Shown here in pieces: positions 57,786 through 60,000 of a stretch of 60,000 bases of DNA. Each line of letters begins with the position of its first letter. Position 1 is the stretch's first letter. This DNA is from Lineus longissimus (Eukaryota > Nemertea > Pilidiophora > Heteronemertea > Lineidae). The DNA lies in contig NC_088310.1 in the NCBI RefSeq assembly GCF_910592395.1, forward strand, positions 1,559,501-1,619,500, given 5' to 3'. The notes under the pieces were generated by a model that saw nothing but the letters and a program-made list of their open reading frames with translations, was not told the DNA's origin and searched no databases. The translations under genes and the position numbers were made by a program.

Positions 57786-60000
57786 CTTGCTTCCTAAGTG
57801 GCAGCGCGTGAGATTATGATCGTTAAAAGACCACAACTTCATTCATGATTTGACGAGTCTGACTTCTGTTTCGCGTTTGACCATCTTTGAAAGATTGTGG
57901 CTCTATCGAAGCAGAGGAGGAACTTACACGATCAGTCACAAATTACAAGAAAATGGTCATATCAAATGCAGGAACTTTTCACAATCATCAGAGAGACGAT
58001 TTTCCACGTTTTAAAATCACCAATGGTCGTCTGCAAACAAGCGTTGTTACAAAACCTTACTAAATGTCTCAAGGCATGTCGACAATCAAACGCTATAGAT
58101 ATATTTCTCCGTTTCTTGTTTTCTTCCACGTCGTTTTAGGCCGTTAATCGAACCAGACGACAACGCCATTATTTGTTTTATATCAAATTCATTGAATGGA
58201 ATCTCGTTTGATTAACAGTCGGCCATTAACTGGACAGGTTTATTGATGTGTTAATCAGAGATGTTGTGGAGTACCTGAGTGGCGGTTCTCAGCTCTTCCA
58301 GATGGTCGTCAGGGCGGCACTCACCAAGTGCTCACGGACACATGGCATTGTTCCCGAAAATATTACGACGACAGAGAACGCCTTGGCAATCCTGGAACCT
58401 AACTGGTGAGAGATGCGGTATCCTTATAGTTGGAGGGGAAGAGGTATCGATGCTTCCTTCTTGGTTTCACGGTCACATACACAGTGCTTGTAATCGTGCA
58501 GTTCACTCCTCATCTCAAGGCAGCGGTCGACTAAAAGAAGAGAATTCAAAAACTCCTAAGACTCTAATGTAAGAGAGTTGAAGTGTATGCATTGTTCTCT
58601 CTTAGGAAGATGTTGCAAATACAACACCCAAGGCCAGTTTCTTTGTCCGCCTAGGAAAAGACAAAAATATTGTGCAACGGTTATGCAAGACAAAGTTGAC
58701 CGGACTTGTCATCTTCCTCCAACAGCCATACAACAGATTGGTCAACCCATTCTCAACGCTGACACTCCATACATCTCACCATTTATCGACATAAGGGGCT
58801 AATCTAAAACATTAACCGCCACTTTCAGTGTCGAAGAAAATATTGAAACAGGGTCCTAATGGGCTTAAGGGTGTTATAGTGGTGCCCTTTATCGCGCCCT
58901 AATGTGATAATTAATTGCCATGGTCCGTTTATGGCTCTTGTACCTTTCAAGACGCCAGGGAGACAATCTCTAGGTACTGAAACAATAAGAAACACAACCA
59001 CTGTCACGTGACTTTGAAGTGTCGTCTTCGCAGCTGGTGCAGGGGATTGACACGCATGCGCGGATTAGCGCAAGATTAATAAACGCGACCGTTACGATTA
59101 TATGCAACAATAAACTTGGCATATTTTTTCTTTGGAATATTCTCAGCGGTGTGACTCAGATGCGATTAATATTTTGCGGCACAATTATGCAAATAGTTTT
59201 TTAGTGATGTCATGAAGTAGCGCGGTTGCTGTTGAGACGGATGATGACGTCAGACGTATGACATAGTCATTCTGTGGCCTTTTTCTACCACTCTGACCAG
59301 ACTATGACAAATTGATGATACAACATGACCAATACGCGAAAAAGAGAATGACATGTAATCTCCAGACGCATCCCATAAAGCGCCGGCGTGTCAATACTTG
59401 GGAGAATGTCATGAACAATATGACGATTGCGTTCGTTATCCATGAAGGCATCCTTGAAGTTATTTGATATCCAACCATCCGAAATAACGACAGGAAAACA
59501 GAAAAAAACACCAAATCATGGACTGTAAAAATCAAAAATCAAATTAAATCATTTCATCTAATTTTAATTGGTAATTAGGAACCCTCGCTGAGCACCAAAC
59601 CCCAATTTTTATTCGTCCATTTTCTGTTCCAACTCCCTCGCCACATGAATCCGAGTATATCAAATTAAACGGAAAATAATCGTGCATTTATTACAATGTC
59701 AATAGAGATATTACTTCAAGGCCACCCGCCATTTGTAGGGAATCGCATATCAAGCGGCGAAGTGTTAATTTTCATCCCCCTTAAACTGTTTTATTTCAAT
59801 TTTATTTCATTTAAATCACTTAGATTGATCTGTATCCCAAGGCTAATCTTTTGGCAAGGATTACGGCGTGGAGTGCCTTTGAATCAAGAACAAACCATAG
59901 TCTTAACAAACCTTGCGTCCTTTATCTTCAACTTCAAAAGGTTGTCTTCCTTTTTGTCTTAGCAGCAGCTGGTCTCAAATCGATGAAAGACAGCTTCATT
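57786..60000. other. Intergenic DNA to the window edge
   Basis: No gene recognised. An NRF1-like CGCATGCGCG word lies at 59053-59062 and a TGACGTCA palindrome near 59245; either may be chance. Confidence 0.5.

Overview
The window is a piece of a bilaterian animal genome, almost certainly an invertebrate. It carries a spliced, intron-rich gene on the minus strand with canonical GT-AG introns, lies in AT-rich DNA, and contains eukaryotic repeats (tRNA-derived SINE-like sequences, foldback and MITE-like elements, tandem repeats). I see no operons, bacterial genes or CRISPR arrays. The phylum cannot be fixed from this window; gene structure and protein are close to vertebrate Jagged, which fits an invertebrate deuterostome or a lophotrochozoan.

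The one gene I can establish is a Jagged/Serrate-type Notch ligand. Eleven coding exons were placed at base resolution from 42512 down to 68, every junction is in phase, and they join into 612 codons: signal peptide, N-terminal C2/MNNL domain, DSL domain and EGF repeats 1 to 10. The 3' part (remaining EGF repeats, cysteine-rich region, membrane segment, tail) lies beyond the low-coordinate edge. Exon 1 (42183-42512) is separated from exon 2 by a 30.1-kb first intron; exons 2 to 11 occupy the first 12 kb.

Intron 4 holds two degenerate tandem copies of the head of exon 5. The nearer one keeps a splice acceptor and an in-frame stop followed by AATAAA, so it could act as an intronic terminal exon making a short secreted C2-DSL-EGF1 protein. 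This is the most interesting point of the window.

Intron 1 is mainly repeat-bearing non-coding DNA: a 125-bp tandem repeat (12.8-13.1 kb), a foldback-like element with inverted ends (26.25-28.74 kb) that contains an 81-bp and a 115-bp tandem array and a SINE-like remnant, another SINE-like remnant (31.1 kb), a hairpin MITE-like element (40.05 kb), and an unexplained cluster of coding-looking minus-strand frames at 35.2-37.1 kb.

From 42.5 to 60 kb is the region upstream of the gene. I recognise no gene there. It holds a possible promoter next to exon 1, some coding-like but unrecognised frames at 45.6-48.8 kb, a cluster of TAATTA motifs at 56.1 kb and a CpG-rich patch at 57.6-57.8 kb. It may contain distal regulatory DNA or the edge of an unseen neighbour.
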